From an uncultured Flavobacteriaceae bacterium (GTDB lineage: Bacteria; Bacteroidota; Bacteroidia; Flavobacteriales; Flavobacteriaceae), in assembly GCA_938073895.1 (NCBI GenBank), contig CALJFB010000034.1, positions 1-42,279 of the forward strand: a stretch of DNA of 42,279 bases, in the 5' to 3' direction. This document shows, one piece after another, positions 15,831 to 25,131 of the stretch. The notes under the pieces were generated by a model, which saw only the letters and a list, made by a program, of their open reading frames with translations, searched no databases and was not told where the DNA came from. Position 1 is the first letter of the stretch. Each line of letters opens with the position of its first letter. The position numbers were made by a program, and so were the translations under genes.

Positions 15831-17171
15831 TCACGATTTATTTTTAGATGATGTAAACTTAAAGATATTTAAAACAACTACATATATTATTAACGAAAAA
15901 AATGGCATGCAAAATCTAGGATTAGACCCAAAAGCTACTAATGCCTGACCCAAAGAGCCAGCTAATATTATACAAATAATAAATAAGGTTTGATCCAAAA
16001 TAACGTGCTTATATTTAATATTAGACTTTAGTGTAAATAAGCTAAAAAGTATAAAAAGTGCATTAATAACAACCACTATATAGCGCATAATTAGAAACCA
16101 TATTTTGTTGGTTACTGCACCTAAATAAGGTAGGTTATAATTTTTACTGTTAACATATAAATGTGGTCTTCCCCAAAATAGAAACCAAGATATTCCTACT
16201 TGTTTTGCATATAATAAAGGATAATTTTTAAAGAGTTGTTTTGAGATTTCTCCAAGTTTAAAAGATAATTCTATATCGGTTAAATTAGTTTTAGATTTTA
16301 ATTCGTTTTGCGCAAACCAAACGCTCATTGCTAAAGCTTTTGGGTTTTCTTTTAAAATGGAATCTCTATGTTTAACTACAATATCTCTAATTAAAGCATC
16401 TTTATTATCTGCTTTTTCAAAAAAAGGCGTGGCAGTTTGTGCCAAGTTAATACCAAAGTATTGTGTGTTTGTAAAGTGGCCAATTTTTTGTTGGTTAAAA
16501 TTATTCCATCCAAAATAAATACTTACACAAACTAGTAATGTAAGTAGTGGCTTAATAATTTGAAAGCTAGAACTAAAGTTAAAGTTTTTAACTACGTAGT
16601 ATATAAAAAAACCTAATGGCACATATATAAATAAAGGTTTGGTTAGGTATGTAAGACTTAAAATTAGACCTAAGATTAGGTAATGTTTTATTGGTTTGTT
16701 AAGTTCTAGAAGGTTACATTTATTAATGTACCAAATAGAAAGTAAAAGCAAGAAATGTGTAAGCGTTTCTGTTAATATTGCAAATTCTAGATAGATTATA
16801 TTATAAAAACAACTAAAAATCAGACAAGTAATAAGTGCAATTTTTTTAGATGATAGATTAAGCGTAAGCATAAAAAGCAGCCATAAACTTAGTAGTCCAA
16901 GAATTAATTGATAAGCAATAACTAAAGTTAAGTTATTTTGTGCTAATGCAATTAATCCAGGATAACCAGGTGTTCTTCTACCTTCATAATTAGAGAAATC
17001 TAATGTGTAAATTTCTTTGGCTAAATCTATATAGTTTTCAGAATCTGGAAAATGTGTTATGCCACCATAACCAATTAAAATTATTAATCGCATTAATAAA
17101 CCAAAGCTTAGTACTAAAATTAGACTTTGTTTGTTGCTTAATTTATTAATGGTTTTAAATATTTTAACCAT
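15831..17171 (-). CDS. Polytopic GT39/GT-C-type glycosyltransferase
   Basis: A 446-residue inner-membrane protein with about ten to eleven hydrophobic helices. The first periplasmic loop has FPDSENYIDLAKEI with D43/E45, followed by EGRRTPGYPG at 63-72, the pattern of dolichyl-phosphate-mannose-type (GT39/ArnT-like) GT-C enzymes where the acidic residue is catalytic. These use polyprenyl-phosphate sugars on the periplasmic side. The upstream overlapping gene encodes a GT2 enzyme that could make that donor, so the two probably form a donor-making and donor-using pair. Confidence 0.78.
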   Translation of the reverse strand: MVKIFKTINKLSNKQSLILVLSFGLLMRLIILIGYGGITHFPDSENYIDLAKEIYTLDFSNYEGRRTPGYPGLIALAQNNLTLVIAYQLILGLLSLWLLFMLTLNLSSKKIALITCLIFSCFYNIIYLEFAILTETLTHFLLLLSIWYINKCNLLELNKPIKHYLILGLILSLTYLTKPLFIYVPLGFFIYYVVKNFNFSSSFQIIKPLLTLLVCVSIYFGWNNFNQQKIGHFTNTQYFGINLAQTATPFFEKADNKDALIRDIVVKHRDSILKENPKALAMSVWFAQNELKSKTNLTDIELSFKLGEISKQLFKNYPLLYAKQVGISWFLFWGRPHLYVNSKNYNLPYLGAVTNKIWFLIMRYIVVVINALFILFSLFTLKSNIKYKHVILDQTLFIICIILAGSLGQALVAFGSNPRFCMPFFSLIIYVVVLNIFKFTSSKNKS

Positions 17172-17880
17172 AATATTTATATAGTTTTAAAAGCTGAAAA
17201 GGTGTGTTTAAAAAATCAAGTAGTGTAATTCTTGTGTCGTTTGTGTCGTGCCATTTTTTTAATGGAACTTCTGCTATTTTTGTTTTACAAAACTCTAAGT
17301 TGTAGTTTGTTTTTGCTCTAGCTAAAAGTTCTACATCAAACAGCCATTTGCTTTTAAATGGTTCTTTAAAAACAGTTTTTGCAAAATCGGTTTTTAAAAC
17401 TTTAGCGCCACATTGCGTGTCGTAAATTTCTAATTTTAAAATTATTTGGTCTATAAATGTGGCTACTAACCTTCCAAATAAATGTCTGTAAGCTTTTCGT
17501 TTTATAGAGCTGTTTATTAATTTTATTCTAGAGCCTAAAACAAAAGTTTTGTTTTCTTTTTTTGTAATTTCAATTAAACGTTGCATTTCATCTAAAGAAG
17601 TAGATAAATCTGCATCTAGATAACCTAAATAATCATATTGGTTTAGTTTTAAAACTATATGTCTTATAGCTTCTGCTTTACCAACGTTTTTTGTAAGTTT
17701 TTCTGTAAATACTGTAGGGCTTTTTAGTTGTTCTAATATATCTAAAGTATTATCTGTACTGCCATCATCTATAAAATAAACATCAAAATTTGGTTGCGTT
17801 AAAAAAAATGTTTTGTACGTGTTAATATCTAATCGAGACGATTCGTTATAGCACGGAATAATAATGCAACACTTAGACAT
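17164..17880 (-). CDS. Polyprenyl-phosphate glycosyltransferase (DPM1/Alg5-like GT2)
   Basis: A 238-residue GT2 enzyme. Seen: CIIIPCYNESSRL at 5-17, FIDDGSTDNT at 37-46, GKAEAIRH at 67-74, and the metal-binding LDADLS at 88-93. It resembles dolichyl-phosphate glucosyl/mannosyltransferases, which load a sugar from a nucleotide onto polyprenyl phosphate. There is no C-terminal membrane segment. It overlaps the GT-C gene by 8 bp, strongly suggesting it supplies that enzyme's lipid-linked donor. Confidence 0.87.
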   Translation of the reverse strand: MSKCCIIIPCYNESSRLDINTYKTFFLTQPNFDVYFIDDGSTDNTLDILEQLKSPTVFTEKLTKNVGKAEAIRHIVLKLNQYDYLGYLDADLSTSLDEMQRLIEITKKENKTFVLGSRIKLINSSIKRKAYRHLFGRLVATFIDQIILKLEIYDTQCGAKVLKTDFAKTVFKEPFKSKWLFDVELLARAKTNYNLEFCKTKIAEVPLKKWHDTNDTRITLLDFLNTPFQLLKLYKYYG

Positions 17881-17957
17881 TTGGGTTTAAAATATATTTT
17901 ACTTAATATTCTTAACAATTATAACACTTTTCTAACGTTAAAAAAATAGGATTTAGA

Positions 17958-17965
17958 TATATTTG
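17958..17965 (+). promoter_or_regulatory. -7 box TATATTTG for the TPR protein
   Basis: A perfect TAnnTTTG on the plus strand, 24 nt before the ATG at 17990; transcription would begin near 17971. Its presence argues against a start codon at the TTG inside the box (17963). Confidence 0.55.
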
Positions 17966-17989
17966 AATTCTATTAAATCATTTCAACTT

Positions 17990-20900
17990 ATGCTATTTAA
18001 AAATAAGCTCTTTTTTTTAGTACTTTTTATTGCTAGTCATGCACTTTTTGCTCAGCAAACAGAAATTTATTCGCATGCTTCGGCAAGATTTAAAAAAGCT
18101 GAAGCACTATATAAGGATAACCAGTTTCAGTCTGCTCAAACTTTGTTTTTTCAGGTTTTAAAAAACACAGAAGATGGCGTAATAGAAAGCGATTGTGCTT
18201 TTTATATAGCCAATTGCGCAGTTCGTTTAAATCAGCAAAATGCCGATGTTTTAATGGAATCCTTTGTAGAAGATTATCCAACTAGTACAAAGCGTAATGC
18301 AGCCTACTTAAACGTAGCAACCTATTATTTTGAAAACGGAAAATATGCCTATGCAGAAAAATGGTTTGATAAAGTTGACGAATCTAACTTAAATAATAAG
18401 CAACGCGACGGATTTAACTTTGCAAAAGGTTACACGTCTTTTACAACTAAAAATTATAAAAACGCACAGAAATACTTAACTAAAGTAGAAAACTCTCAGG
18501 AATACGGAAGTCAAGCAAAATACTATATTGGTTTCATGGCTTATGATGGCGATAATTACAACAAAGCAAACGCTTATTTTAGCCAAGTTGGAGATAATGC
18601 TAAGTATGCCCAAAAACTTAGTTATTATCAAGCCGATTTAAACTTTAAATTAGGAAAGTTTGAGAAAGCTATAGAATTAGCAAAATTACAATTAACTAAA
18701 AGTAATAAAGACGAAGTTTCCGAATTAAATAAAATTATTGGAGAAAGCTATTTTAACTTAGAAAACTACAAAGATGCTTTACCTTTTTTAAAAGCATATA
18801 AAGGTAAAAATGGAAAATGGTCTAACACAGATTATTACCAGTTAGGTTATACGTATTATAAAGAAAAACAGTTTAATAATGCCATTTCGGAATTCAATAA
18901 AATAATTACAGCAGATAATTTTGTGGCTCAAAATGCCTATTATCATTTGGCCGAAAGCTATATTAATGTCAACAAAAAGCAAGAAGCTTTAAATGCATTT
19001 AGAATTGCTTCAGAAATGAATTATAATTTAAAAATTCAAGAAGATGCTGCTTTAAATTATGCTAAAATTAGTTACCAAATTGGTAATCCGTATAAATCTG
19101 TACCAGAAGTGTTAACTGCTTTTTTAGAAATGTATCCTAAAACCAATCATAAAGAAACTATAGAAAGTTTATTAATAGATTCTTACATTTCATCTAAAAA
19201 TTATCCTGAAGCTTTAAAGGTTTTAAAAGGAAAAAATAGCTTCGAGAATAAAAAGGCATTTCAAAAAGTGACTTTTTATAGAGGTTTAGAATTATATAAC
19301 GAGAATAAATTTACAGAAGCACTAAATTTATTTCAGAAATCTGCTAAAGAAAACATTGAAGCTTTTTATACAGCAAGAGCAATATTTTGGATGGCAGAGA
19401 CAGACTATAACTTAACAAATTTTAACGATGCATTAATTGGTTTTAAACAATTTAATGGTTTTGTTGAAGCAAATCAAACCCCAGAATATCTAAACCTAAA
19501 TTATAATTTAGCTTACACGTATTTTAAGTTGAAGAATTATGTAAAATCTTCAGAATATTTTAATTTATATGCAGATTTTAAACCAAAAGATACTTCAAGA
19601 TTAAACGATGCGTATTTGCGTTTAGCCGATGGTTATTTTGTAACAAGTCAATATTCTAAAGCTATAGACGCTTACCATGCTGCAATTAAAATTGGTGAAG
19701 TAGAAACAGATTATGCAGCTTTTCAAAAAGCAATGTCTTATGGTTATTTAGGCAAAAACAAAACTAAAGTTTTAGAGTTAGAAGCATTTATTAAGACCTA
19801 TAAAACATCTAATTTACAAGACGATGCTTTGTATACTTTAGCAAACGCTTACGTAAACACCAATAATACTTCTAAAGCAATGGAAACTTATACGCTTTTG
19901 GTAAACAACCACAAACAAAGTCCTTTAGTTTCTAAAGCATTGCTACGCCAAGGTTTAACGTATTATAATAAAAATAATAACCAGAAAGCTTTAACTAAAT
20001 TTAAGCTAATTGCTAAAGATTTTCCAAATACAGCCGAATCAAATCAAGCCATTTCTACAGCGCGATTAATCTATATAGATTTAGGTCAGGTAAACCAATA
20101 TGCAACTTGGGTTAAATCTCTAGATTATGTAAACATAACTAATGTAGATATAGATAATGCCACATACCAATCTGCCGAAAAGCAATTTTTAGACAATAAT
20201 TCTAAAGTTGCTATTAAGCAATTTAACGCGTATTTAAATCAGTTTCCAAAAGGATTACATAATCTAGAAGCTCACTTTTATTTGGCGCAATTATATTATA
20301 AAGACAACTTAACAGAAAATGCAGCACCACATTTTGAAGCGGTTATAAATGCACCACAAAGCGAATTTACAGAAGAAGCATTATTGCGTTTATCTCAAAT
20401 TAATTTAGAAGCTAAAAAATGGGAAAATGCTATTCCTGTTTTAAAACAATTGGAAAACCAAGCTAATTTTGCTCAGAATATTCTTTATGCTAAATCTAAC
20501 ATAATGAAAGCTTTTTATGAGTTGGAAGATTATGTAAATGCGCAAGTTTATGCCAATAAAGTATTAGAAAATCCATCTATAGACATTACAATTAAAAACG
20601 ATGCAAAGATTATTATTGCACGTTCAGCTATTAAAACAAAAGACGAAGAAAAAGCAGAATTAGCTTATGCCGAAGTTTTAAAAACAGCAGTAGGAAAAAC
20701 AGCCGCAGAAGCCTTGTATTACGATGCGTATTTTAAAAACAAGGCTAAAAACTACGAAGCTTCCAATTTGGCAACACAAAAATTAGCAGCAGAATATTCG
20801 TCTTATAAACTTTATGGCGCCAAAGGTTTAGTGGTAATGGCTAAGAACTTTAATGCCTTAGGCGATGCTTTTCAAGCAACATATATTCTTGAAAGTGTTA

Positions 20901-21010
20901 TAAAAAACTTTTCGACATTTACAGATGTTGTAGACGAAGCTCAAAACATCTTAAAAGAGATTAAGGCAGAAGAAGCAAAAACTAATTCGTCTGTAGTTCC
21001 AGAAGATTAA
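17990..21010 (+). CDS. Large periplasmic TPR-repeat protein
   Basis: A 1006-residue secreted protein made almost wholly of tetratricopeptide-like helical repeats (for example ALPFLKAY, YYQLGYTYYKEKQFNNAI, AYYHLAESYINV). The signal peptide is MLFKNKLFFLVLFIASHALFA, given in part: MLFKNKLFFLVL then SHALFA, cleaved before QQ. The frame extends to a TTG at 17963, but that codon lies in the promoter box and the extension precedes the signal peptide, so ATG 17990 is the start. TPR scaffolds mediate protein-protein contacts; here the partner may be the outer-membrane barrel encoded 67 bp downstream. Function not recognised beyond that. Confidence 0.85.
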   Translation: MLFKNKLFFLVLFIASHALFAQQTEIYSHASARFKKAEALYKDNQFQSAQTLFFQVLKNTEDGVIESDCAFYIANCAVRLNQQNADVLMESFVEDYPTSTKRNAAYLNVATYYFENGKYAYAEKWFDKVDESNLNNKQRDGFNFAKGYTSFTTKNYKNAQKYLTKVENSQEYGSQAKYYIGFMAYDGDNYNKANAYFSQVGDNAKYAQKLSYYQADLNFKLGKFEKAIELAKLQLTKSNKDEVSELNKIIGESYFNLENYKDALPFLKAYKGKNGKWSNTDYYQLGYTYYKEKQFNNAISEFNKIITADNFVAQNAYYHLAESYINVNKKQEALNAFRIASEMNYNLKIQEDAALNYAKISYQIGNPYKSVPEVLTAFLEMYPKTNHKETIESLLIDSYISSKNYPEALKVLKGKNSFENKKAFQKVTFYRGLELYNENKFTEALNLFQKSAKENIEAFYTARAIFWMAETDYNLTNFNDALIGFKQFNGFVEANQTPEYLNLNYNLAYTYFKLKNYVKSSEYFNLYADFKPKDTSRLNDAYLRLADGYFVTSQYSKAIDAYHAAIKIGEVETDYAAFQKAMSYGYLGKNKTKVLELEAFIKTYKTSNLQDDALYTLANAYVNTNNTSKAMETYTLLVNNHKQSPLVSKALLRQGLTYYNKNNNQKALTKFKLIAKDFPNTAESNQAISTARLIYIDLGQVNQYATWVKSLDYVNITNVDIDNATYQSAEKQFLDNNSKVAIKQFNAYLNQFPKGLHNLEAHFYLAQLYYKDNLTENAAPHFEAVINAPQSEFTEEALLRLSQINLEAKKWENAIPVLKQLENQANFAQNILYAKSNIMKAFYELEDYVNAQVYANKVLENPSIDITIKNDAKIIIARSAIKTKDEEKAELAYAEVLKTAVGKTAAEALYYDAYFKNKAKNYEASNLATQKLAAEYSSYKLYGAKGLVVMAKNFNALGDAFQATYILESVIKNFSTFTDVVDEAQNILKEIKAEEAKTNSSVVPED

Positions 21011-21077
21011 ACGTTAGGTTATTCAAAATATTTATACAAAAAATACAGAAATCTTAGATTTCAAATTATATAACATT

Positions 21078-22802
21078 ATGCTAAAACTAAAACAACATCT
21101 AGTCTTACTTTTATTATTTATGGTAAGTATAGCATTTGCGCAAAAACGCGAACAAGACACATTAATAACAGACGTTATAAATGTAGTTAAGCCTTATACA
21201 CCAACAATTTCTGATGCGTTTAAAGTGAAGCAAATTCCTGCTTTAAACACTAAGCAGATTACACAAAAACAGCCAGTAGATTATAAAATATTTTCGTTCC
21301 CGGTAGCCTCAACTTTTACACCTGCAAAAGGAGCAGCTGCAATTTTAGATAAAGCTATAAAAGAATCGTTCTACAGCAATTACGCGCATTTAGGTTTAGG
21401 TTCTAATTTATCGCTTTTAGCAGATTTGTATGTAAATTATAAATTAGATCGAGATCAAAATATAGGCATTCATTTATCTCATTTATCATCTCAAAATGGT
21501 GTAAGTGATGTGTTAACAGATACAAATTATTCCAATTCTAAAATAGATGTAAATTATGCTAATAGCGGCAAAGATTTAAGTTATAATTTAAATGGTGGAT
21601 TTCAATATGGAACCAATAATTGGTATGGTTTACAACCCCAATTATTTACACAAAATATAGCAAATGCTTTAGATGTTAGTCAGTCTTATTCTAACGCTTA
21701 TATTTCTGGCGATTTAAATTTTAGAGAAAGTATTTTAAAATCTACAAGTATATTATTTAGACGTTTTGCAGATAGTTATGGTTCTGGAGAAAATAGATTT
21801 AAAGCCAATGCTGTTGCAGATATAGATGTTTTAGAGCATTCTATTACAGCTAATGTTTTTGTAGATTATTTAGGCGGAACATTTAATCAGGATTTTTATA
21901 CAAATAGCGCTATAGATTATGGAAATACACAGTTTGGTATAGCGCCATCTTATGTGTTTAGTCAAGATAATTTAGTTGTAAATATTGGTTTTAAAACAGT
22001 TGTTGCAAATAATAAGGAACTAGGAAAAACTAAGTTTTATATTTATCCAAATGTAACAGCATCTTATAGATTGGTAGATAAAGTGGTGTCGGCATTTGCC
22101 GGATTACAAGGTAATTTAGATCAGAATAGTTATTTTGGTTTTTCTGAAGTAAATCCATTTGTGTCTCCAGACTTATTTATAGTACCAACAGATAGACAAT
22201 TTAAAGCTTTTGGTGGATTTAGAGGTCAGTTGTCTAGCACAATAAGTTACGAAGTTAGCGGAAGTTATACTGCAGCAAAAGCGCAAGCTTTATTTGTAAA
22301 CAATTCTATTACAGCGGTTACAAATCCATATACATTTGGAAATTCTTTTAGTGTGGTATATGATAATATGACAACAGTTGCATTAAACGGACAATTGCAA
22401 GTCGATGTTAATCAAGAATTTTCTCTTGGAGTTAAAGGAACTTATTATGGATACAATACAAAAACAGAAGCCGAAGCTTGGAATTTACCAGATATGGAAG
22501 CGGCTTTGTTTTTAAATTATAAATTTACAGACAAAATTTCTGCAGGCGCAAGTTTATTTTATGTTGGGCAGCGTAAAGATCGTTTTCAGCAAGAAAACGT
22601 TTCGCCTTTAATACCAGAACAAACGTATAATTTATCTGCTTACTTAGATGCTAATGTTAGATTTAATTATAAAATAAACGATCGCTTTTCTGCTTACTTA
22701 AAAGTACAGAATTTAACAGCACAACAATACGAGAAATGGCAAAATACACCAGTGCAAGGCATAGAGGTTTTAGGTGGTGCAACGTATAAATTTGACTTTT
22801 AA
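21078..22802 (+). CDS. Outer-membrane beta-barrel protein (TonB-receptor-like, no plug)
   Basis: A 574-residue outer-membrane protein. The N-terminus MLKLKQHLVLLLLFMVSIAF then AQ is a signal peptide. After a short proline-rich segment (residues about 30-80) the rest is barrel-like: alternating strands, many Tyr/Phe/Asn and a C-terminal strand ending GGATYKFDF with a terminal Phe. Regions such as DANVRFNYKINDRFSAYL and LKVQNLTAQQYEKW resemble the end of TonB-dependent receptors, but there is no plug domain or obvious TonB box. It follows the TPR gene with 67 bp between, so the pair is likely one unit. Confidence 0.78.
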   Translation: MLKLKQHLVLLLLFMVSIAFAQKREQDTLITDVINVVKPYTPTISDAFKVKQIPALNTKQITQKQPVDYKIFSFPVASTFTPAKGAAAILDKAIKESFYSNYAHLGLGSNLSLLADLYVNYKLDRDQNIGIHLSHLSSQNGVSDVLTDTNYSNSKIDVNYANSGKDLSYNLNGGFQYGTNNWYGLQPQLFTQNIANALDVSQSYSNAYISGDLNFRESILKSTSILFRRFADSYGSGENRFKANAVADIDVLEHSITANVFVDYLGGTFNQDFYTNSAIDYGNTQFGIAPSYVFSQDNLVVNIGFKTVVANNKELGKTKFYIYPNVTASYRLVDKVVSAFAGLQGNLDQNSYFGFSEVNPFVSPDLFIVPTDRQFKAFGGFRGQLSSTISYEVSGSYTAAKAQALFVNNSITAVTNPYTFGNSFSVVYDNMTTVALNGQLQVDVNQEFSLGVKGTYYGYNTKTEAEAWNLPDMEAALFLNYKFTDKISAGASLFYVGQRKDRFQQENVSPLIPEQTYNLSAYLDANVRFNYKINDRFSAYLKVQNLTAQQYEKWQNTPVQGIEVLGGATYKFDF

Positions 22803-22815
22803 GGATAAAACACGG

Positions 22816-22917
22816 CATCTTTAATTTTTTTATGTATATTAAAGATGTATTAAAAGGTTCTGCCATAAATCTGTTAATACAAAAACCTCAATAATACCCA
22901 AATGTTGAGGTTTTTTT
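22816..22917 (+). terminator. Hairpin plus rho-independent terminator after the barrel gene
   Basis: The first hairpin is CATCTTTAAT (22816-22825) with ATTAAAGATG (22838-22847), without a T run. The second, AAAACCTCAA (22882-22891) with TTGAGGTTTT (22905-22914) followed by T to 22917, is a standard terminator. Confidence 0.8.
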
Positions 22918-23059
22918 ATGGCATAATTTATGCGTAACTAATAGTGCTATTTAGTTTTTTTATAAAACAATAAATAGCATAATAAATTTACCAACTAGGA
23001 CAATTAACTGTTTTTATGTTTAATTGGTGCAAATTACTTTTACATTTTAAATAATTATT

Positions 23060-23590
23060 ATGAAAAAAATATTTTTAGGTCTAGCTTTAACTTTTTCTTT
23101 ATTAGCAACCGCTCAAACAAAATCTTATGTCTCTCAAGTAGATGCTGTTTTAAGAAATAATGGCACTGTAACTTATTACAATAATGTGTTAGATAAGTTA
23201 TTTAACTTGTTGAAAGATAATTATGCCTCTCAAAATGTAACAGATGGCGTTTGGAAAGAATTAGAAGCTGTTAAACCTTTAGCTTTAGATAATTTAGTTG
23301 AATTGGTAGCTACTGCATATTTACCTTTGTTTACAGAAGAAGATGTAAGACATATGAATAATTTTTACAGTTCAGAACTTGGAAAAGGAATGTTTACTAA
23401 GCAGATTTTATCTCCAGAAGAAAGTAAAGCTTTAGAATCTTTCTATCAAACAGAAACAGGTAATAAGATTGTAATTAATCAAGAAACGTTAAACGCTTCA
23501 ATGCAAAATATTTCTCAAAACTGGACAGGTAATTTATATCTTCAAATGGTAGATAATTTAGAGGCTAAAGGTTATTTAAAAGTTAATTAA
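23060..23590 (+). CDS. DUF2059-type secreted protein
   Basis: A 176-residue protein with signal peptide MKKIFLGLALTFSLLATAQ. The mature part is helical and contains LPLFTEEDVRHMNNFYSSELGKGM at about 93-116, cited here as FTEEDVRHMNNFYSSELGK, the core of DUF2059 (a periplasmic family often of about 150-180 residues). The function of the family is unknown. It stands alone between two terminators; a near-consensus box TACTTTTA lies 17 nt upstream of the ATG. Confidence 0.75.
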   Translation: MKKIFLGLALTFSLLATAQTKSYVSQVDAVLRNNGTVTYYNNVLDKLFNLLKDNYASQNVTDGVWKELEAVKPLALDNLVELVATAYLPLFTEEDVRHMNNFYSSELGKGMFTKQILSPEESKALESFYQTETGNKIVINQETLNASMQNISQNWTGNLYLQMVDNLEAKGYLKVN

Positions 23591-23619
23591 GACTTTAGTA
23601 GAGAATAGAATAAAGAATT

Positions 23620-23654
23620 AAGATGGCCTACTAATTTATAATAGGACATCTTTT
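23620..23654 (+). terminator. Terminator of the DUF2059 gene
   Basis: AAGATG (620-625 of this kilobase) pairs with CATCTT (23647-23652) and CCTA (23627-23630) with TAGG (23642-23645); one G-A mismatch in between, then a short T run. Confidence 0.6.
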
Positions 23655-23746
23655 ATAATTTTTTATAAACTTAAAGATAACGCTAAAATAACGCGAAGTC
23701 ACTTAGCCTATAACATCTTAAAAACACAAGATAATCCGAAAACTAA

Positions 23747-24448
23747 TTATTTAATACTTAGAGCGGCTAAATAATCAAAATGATGGCCTTCTTGAATTAA
23801 CTCGCAGTTTAATCCAACTTTAGAACAAGCTTCTGTAAGTGTTTTAAAATCTAAGTAAAGCCATTTCATTGGAACTTCTTTTTCGTTTTTATAGCTTAAG
23901 AAGTAATCCAACTCGCCATAATAAGTAGAATTAGTGTCTATCCAAAGTCCGCCATCTTCATCTTGGTACATGTATTTTATATCGCTACTATCTACAAGGA
24001 TTTGTCCGTTTTCATTTAAAAGCGATTTTAGGTGTTTTAAATATTTTGGCGTGTCCTCTAAAGTTTGAAAAATTCCAGTACCATTCATTAATAATAAAAT
24101 AGTATCAAAAGTATTTGTTTCGTCTAAAAGCGCTTTTTGTTCTGCATTTAAAACACCTCTTTTTTTAGCAACTTGTATAGCGCCTTTAGAAATATCTATA
24201 GCTTTAACCGTTTTGTTTTGCTCTTGTAAGTACAAACTATGCGAGCCAGAACCGCAACCAACATCTAAAATATGTCCTTTAGCTAACTTTAAAGCCTTTT
24301 TTTCTAGAATTGGCATTTCAATGTGCGTTCTAAATAAATAAGGAAGCGGTAACGCATCTTCGTCAGATATTTGAGTAGACGTAATTAAATCTTCGGAATA
24401 GTTTCCGTTAAAATAATCTAATAAAGCAGTACCAAAAAGATCTTTCAT
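23747..24448 (-). CDS. Class I SAM-dependent methyltransferase
   Basis: A 233-residue Rossmann-fold methyltransferase. Seen: the SAM-binding motif I ILDVGCGSGSH at 60-70, an acidic residue after VKAIDIS in strand 2, and FDTILLLMNGTGIFQ as the motif around the catalytic face. The substrate is unknown; similar proteins act on small metabolites. It has no close partner gene: the neighbours are a terminator downstream and a divergent YkgJ-type gene upstream. Confidence 0.85.
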   Translation of the reverse strand: MKDLFGTALLDYFNGNYSEDLITSTQISDEDALPLPYLFRTHIEMPILEKKALKLAKGHILDVGCGSGSHSLYLQEQNKTVKAIDISKGAIQVAKKRGVLNAEQKALLDETNTFDTILLLMNGTGIFQTLEDTPKYLKHLKSLLNENGQILVDSSDIKYMYQDEDGGLWIDTNSTYYGELDYFLSYKNEKEVPMKWLYLDFKTLTEACSKVGLNCELIQEGHHFDYLAALSIK

Positions 24449-24556
24449 AGGTGTTTCTTCTTTTTTTATTTCAGCGAAAGCGTAAAATTAATCTAGTATC
24501 AATCTAAATGATTATTCTAATGTTTAATTGCTTACAACTTTAGTTATTTTTGCGCT

Positions 24557-25048
24557 ATGGAACATTTTTTAAACGATTTGCCAAAGCTTGCCAAAGATAA
24601 GCATACCGAAAATAAAACCTTTTTTAAAAAGCTAAAAAAGAAGGTGCCTAAGCAATTAGATTATTTAATGCAAGAATTGCATGATAATGAGTTTAAAAAA
24701 ACCGATTGTTTAGATTGTGCCAATTGCTGTAAAACTACGGGACCATTATTTACAGATAAAGATGTAAAGCGTATTTCTAAACATTTTAGAATGAAAGAAC
24801 AGCAATTTGTAGATCAGTATTTACGTGTGGATGAGGAAAATGATTATGTTTTAAAATCTGTGCCTTGTACCTTTTTAGATGCAGATAATTATTGTTCTAT
24901 TTATGATGTAAGGCCTAAAGCTTGTGCCGAATTTCCGCATACAGACCGAAAGAAATTCCAGCAAATTTCAGAAATTACTTTAAAAAACATGCCGGTTTGT
25001 CCTGCTGCTTTTAATATAGTTGAAGAATTAAAAAAGCGTTTGGCTTAG
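24557..25048 (+). CDS. YkgJ-family cysteine-cluster protein
   Basis: A 163-residue cytosolic protein with eight conserved cysteines: CLDCANCC at 51-58 (C51, C54, C57, C58), C104, C113, C123 and C148, the spacing of the YkgJ/CxxCxxCC zinc/iron-chelating family. The proximal signature FLDADNYCSIYDVRPKACAEFP is represented by NYCSIYDVRPKAC. The metal and role are not firmly known; it may bind an iron-sulfur cluster. The start is ATG 24557. Confidence 0.85.
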   Translation: MEHFLNDLPKLAKDKHTENKTFFKKLKKKVPKQLDYLMQELHDNEFKKTDCLDCANCCKTTGPLFTDKDVKRISKHFRMKEQQFVDQYLRVDEENDYVLKSVPCTFLDADNYCSIYDVRPKACAEFPHTDRKKFQQISEITLKNMPVCPAAFNIVEELKKRLA

Positions 25049-25131
25049 TTTTTTAGTTCTTAGTTTAACAATCTCGCAAAGGTTAATTGCTTATAATATG
25101 TGTTCTTAAAATTTTTTTAAAAGAAAACAAA

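Noticed and set aside
17963..17989. TTG start of the TPR protein
   Set aside because: The codon overlaps the promoter box, and the ATG at 17990 begins a clear signal peptide.
24545..24552. TATTTTTG box before the YkgJ-type gene as its promoter
   Set aside because: It would start transcription at or beyond the ATG at 24557, implying a leaderless mRNA; the evidence is too weak to list it.
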